A DNA stretch of 64,000 bases, from contig NZ_JAGGLN010000006.1 in the NCBI RefSeq assembly GCF_017874455.1, positions 1 to 64,000 on the forward strand, read 5' to 3'. This document shows, in pieces, positions 61,646 to 64,000 of the stretch. The DNA is from Methanobacterium aggregans. Lineage in GTDB: Archaea; Methanobacteriota; Methanobacteria; Methanobacteriales; Methanobacteriaceae. The position numbers were made by a program, and so were the translations under genes. Below the pieces are notes generated by a model that was given only the letters and a program-made list of their open reading frames with translations, was not told the DNA's origin and ran no database searches. Every line of letters begins with the position of its first letter. Within the stretch, counting starts at the first letter, position 1.

Positions 61646-63526
61646 TTACCTCTCCAAAATATTTTTTAAAATAGCTTTTATGAATAAAAGTAGATTCTCC
61701 TCTTCAACACCATCCTTACCTGGAGTTAGAGGGAAAGCACCAACAGAAGGAATTGGCTTGGAGGAGATCTCATGAAATATCCTTTCCTCATCTCCAGGGT
61801 ACAAAACGTAGGCACCCTCAGTGAACAGTATGGCATCCTTGTAGGTGTGCATCTTGTAAACATCTCCATACTTATACTTACGTGAGATCTGTTCCTCAGC
61901 ATCCCTCTCATTTACCAGCTCTTCTTCAGCATCATAAATTTCATCTGAGGGAAGGTTTGAGCCAATTTTCTCATAAAAATCAAGAACCCTACCCTCAGAC
62001 TTGTACTTGGCATCGAAATGAACGAAATAAGTTTCACCCTCAAATTCTATGAAGATAGTATAATCTGGCCTAAAAGGTAATGAATAAGATTTATATTTGG
62101 TGTTTTGAGAGAATAGACGATTGTACATGAGATTCAATGTTATTTCCCTATCATTGAATTTGATGTTAAATTTTTGAAGAGAATCACGACCCCTTTTAAC
62201 TTTTATGGACCATTTATCCTTACTGATCTTGTAGATATCAGTGTAAACCAATTTTTGGTTACTTAACTTGTTTAAAACTTTTATAAGCTTGAAGTAACAC
62301 CAGTACTCATAGAGTTCACTTAATTTACGCTCATATCCCTTGATACGATCCTCTACCTCGTCCCACTGGAGTCTGAAGGAAAATTCGAATTGGATGAAGT
62401 ACTTAAATATGTCTCTGTAACCTTCCCTTTTCTGTATAACCTGTGAATTTAGGGGTAAATAGTTGAGTTTACCAACATTTCTCACCCATTTTTCAGATAA
62501 ATAATCCTGAACTATTCTCTGATACTTGTAAAGCTCATCAAGAACGTAACCCTCATCTTTAAGCTCTAAAAGTTGTTTTATAAGATCTTCTATCAGTTTG
62601 TCCAGTAACTCCAAGAAGTACTTGAGAAAACGATTCTCAGAAGTGTCTATGGTTTCATGATGGTACCTTTGGGTTATTGTATCAGGAACGTATCCTTTTA
62701 AACTACTTGGCCAATCCTTGGGTGTATCATCAGATTTGAAAAGGTGCTCTGGTCTTGATATAACATCCAACATCTCTGAAGGTCCTAAATTTGATGCAAA
62801 ACTTGCAGGAACAACCTCCACGTAGCTTTCCAAGAGACTGTACATGTTCCTTTTTATGTACTCGTAGGCTGTAGGAAGGTTTTCAAGTCTGAACAAATAT
62901 TCCAAGAACATGAAATCTTCATACAATGTTTCTTTAGGTTTTCTGTGAAATTCAAGGTATTGGGCTAGAGGAGAATCCATCTCGTAGATCATGCCAGAGG
63001 CAACTTCAGATAGATCCCCAATCATGGCAGGGTAATGATCCAGGTAACCTATCTTCTTGGACCGAACCTCAAAGGGACAGGGAACAGATTCAACACCACC
63101 CATCTCAACATCGAAGAAGGACTTTCCAACGTAACTGTGAAAATTGAGAATCCCAGCACACTTGTAACTCTCATCAGAACTGATCTTGAACCTTAATTCC
63201 TCAAAGATTTTGGCTTTACCCTGTTGAATTGTCTTTAAAACTTTGGGTTCATCTTCAAATGGGATTTGGGTTTCAAATAATACTTGATACTTGGTTTCTT
63301 CAAGGAGCATTAACTTAGAAAGATCATTTAGTTCGTTGTTGGAGTGGTACTGAATGGGTGTTTCATCGTCTGGTTTTTCAACTAGGGGAACATTCTCAAG
63401 GGTTAAAAATCCCTTTTTAAAGGTTTCTCCATTTTTTAAACCATTTGTAATGGCACTTATAGTTAAAAGACCTAATTCATTCCCTTTTTTATCCTGAAGA
63501 TGTATAAGAACTCTCTGTTCCACCAT
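61646..63526 (-). CDS. McrC-like restriction nuclease (DUF2357 + PD-(D/E)XK)
   Basis: The 626-residue protein has an N-terminal DUF2357-type region (to about 300), a helical middle part, and a C-terminal nuclease domain with FRPDYTIFIEF, YFVHFDAKYKSEG (D-x-K) and DVYKMHTYKDAI. This architecture is that of McrC-type partners of McrB GTPases, which cut modified or foreign DNA. The gene follows the McrB-like gene by 12 bases. AGGGGA precedes the ATG. Confidence 0.82.
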   Translation of the reverse strand: MVEQRVLIHLQDKKGNELGLLTISAITNGLKNGETFKKGFLTLENVPLVEKPDDETPIQYHSNNELNDLSKLMLLEETKYQVLFETQIPFEDEPKVLKTIQQGKAKIFEELRFKISSDESYKCAGILNFHSYVGKSFFDVEMGGVESVPCPFEVRSKKIGYLDHYPAMIGDLSEVASGMIYEMDSPLAQYLEFHRKPKETLYEDFMFLEYLFRLENLPTAYEYIKRNMYSLLESYVEVVPASFASNLGPSEMLDVISRPEHLFKSDDTPKDWPSSLKGYVPDTITQRYHHETIDTSENRFLKYFLELLDKLIEDLIKQLLELKDEGYVLDELYKYQRIVQDYLSEKWVRNVGKLNYLPLNSQVIQKREGYRDIFKYFIQFEFSFRLQWDEVEDRIKGYERKLSELYEYWCYFKLIKVLNKLSNQKLVYTDIYKISKDKWSIKVKRGRDSLQKFNIKFNDREITLNLMYNRLFSQNTKYKSYSLPFRPDYTIFIEFEGETYFVHFDAKYKSEGRVLDFYEKIGSNLPSDEIYDAEEELVNERDAEEQISRKYKYGDVYKMHTYKDAILFTEGAYVLYPGDEERIFHEISSKPIPSVGAFPLTPGKDGVEEENLLLFIKAILKNILER

Positions 63527-63538
63527 TAAAAAAGTCCC

Positions 63539-64000
63539 CTAATTTATGAATGAAACATATCTCTGCTCGTAGAGTACCTTATCCATCTCCTGGATCTTCA
63601 AGGCAGATGAAAGATATTTCACGTTTTTATCTGATTTCAGATCTCCGAAGTAACGGGGTGAAGGTTCCACAGCCTCGGTGTAACAGAGTTCAAAGAGCTC
63701 CATTAAAACATTCTCAAGAACCCTCTGGGACCCATGTAACTTAGGTAACATCTTCTGTTTGATCTGAGCATCGAAGTAACGCATCCAATTATCCCAAATC
63801 TCTGGGCCGCCCTCGTAAATCCAAGCAACGTACATGAAACGTAATATCTCATCGATTACCCTGAAACCAAAATCAAAACCTGCCTTTCCAAGGACTTCCT
63901 GGAAGTTGTTGACTTCATCTGCCAGTACATCCCAAAGGTAGTCTCCTCCCTCAATTTTAACATCCTCTAACTCTTCTTTTAATTGTGAGAGTTTACAATC
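63539..64000 (-). CDS. McrB-like GTPase, C-terminal part (truncated by window edge)
   Basis: The 153 codons visible read without a stop to base 64000. They show the C-terminal lid of McrB/AAA GTPases: FGFRVIDEILRFMYVAW, then FDAQIKQKMLPKLHGSQRVLENVLMELF. The G motifs and N-terminal DNA-binding domain must be outside the window. The frame of the last bases begins with Asp-Cys-Lys and does not contain the start. It is the first gene of the McrBC-DUF6884 operon in view. Confidence 0.75.
   Translation of the reverse strand, partial: DCKLSQLKEELEDVKIEGGDYLWDVLADEVNNFQEVLGKAGFDFGFRVIDEILRFMYVAWIYEGGPEIWDNWMRYFDAQIKQKMLPKLHGSQRVLENVLMELFELCYTEAVEPSPRYFGDLKSDKNVKYLSSALKIQEMDKVLYEQRYVSFIN

Noticed and set aside
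1..64000. CRISPR arrays and complete insertion sequences
   Set aside because: No regularly spaced repeats and no transposase or integrase gene were seen on either strand.

Overview
The window looks like part of the chromosome of a mesophilic methanogen of the order Methanobacteriales, most likely genus Methanobacterium. Evidence: a methyl-coenzyme M reductase operon protein D (McrD), a DUF2124 protein, archaeal EndoMS/NucS, Lhr-type helicase, a secreted Cys-protease-like protein of the pseudomurein-hydrolase type, AT-rich intergenic DNA, Shine-Dalgarno sites of the GGAGGTGATC kind and TATA boxes about 25 bases before inferred transcript starts. The species call is inference.

Layout. 1-55 is the 3' end of a 5S rRNA. 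187-3179 holds a long RNA-like hairpin and an iron operon (feoA, feoB, a 58-residue Cys peptide, a DtxR-type regulator) behind two tandem DtxR-type boxes. 3316-11828 is mostly housekeeping: a MetX-like hydrolase, HIT protein, ZIP transporter, nucS, an orphan substrate-binding protein, an MFS pump, a PPP-type phosphatase and two paralogous membrane FHA proteins. 11277-15242 is a same-strand cluster: ferredoxin, TIR-like protein, an unknown, MoxR ATPase, VWA protein, FHA protein. 15498-30880 carries a nitrilase, HEAT protein, the Mre11-related phosphoesterase plus Lhr pair, a secreted peptidoglycan-binding/transglutaminase-like protein, an M48 protease, a methyltransferase, a COG3044 ATPase, a radical SAM/SPASM enzyme and an Hrq1/MrfA-like helicase. 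tRNA-Glu is at 31047.

31248-47056 includes a multi-PAS histidine kinase without a response regulator, TrmO, a TetR regulator, a second MFS pump behind palindromic operators, an orphan mcrD, a signal peptidase, secreted enzymes, tiny and metal-binding-like proteins, and a K+ channel. 47438-50405 couples a MacB-type ABC exporter with a membrane/winged-helix/membrane cassette; the two units share upstream sequence elements.

50534-64000 is a nucleic-acid-conflict region: a PfkB-like/AAA+ fusion protein, a tRNA 3'-end remnant, a RecB-like nuclease plus UvrD-like helicase (AddAB-like), tRNA-Leu, a YhaO/YhaN-like Mre11-Rad50 pair, and a McrB-McrC-DUF6884 operon running off the right edge.

The most interesting points are (i) two secreted-protein genes that appear to start with AUU, each with an ideal ribosome-binding site, (ii) the PfkB-AAA+ protein beside the nuclease island, (iii) the MoxR-VWA-FHA-TIR-ferredoxin cluster, and (iv) operator motifs shared between separated genes.
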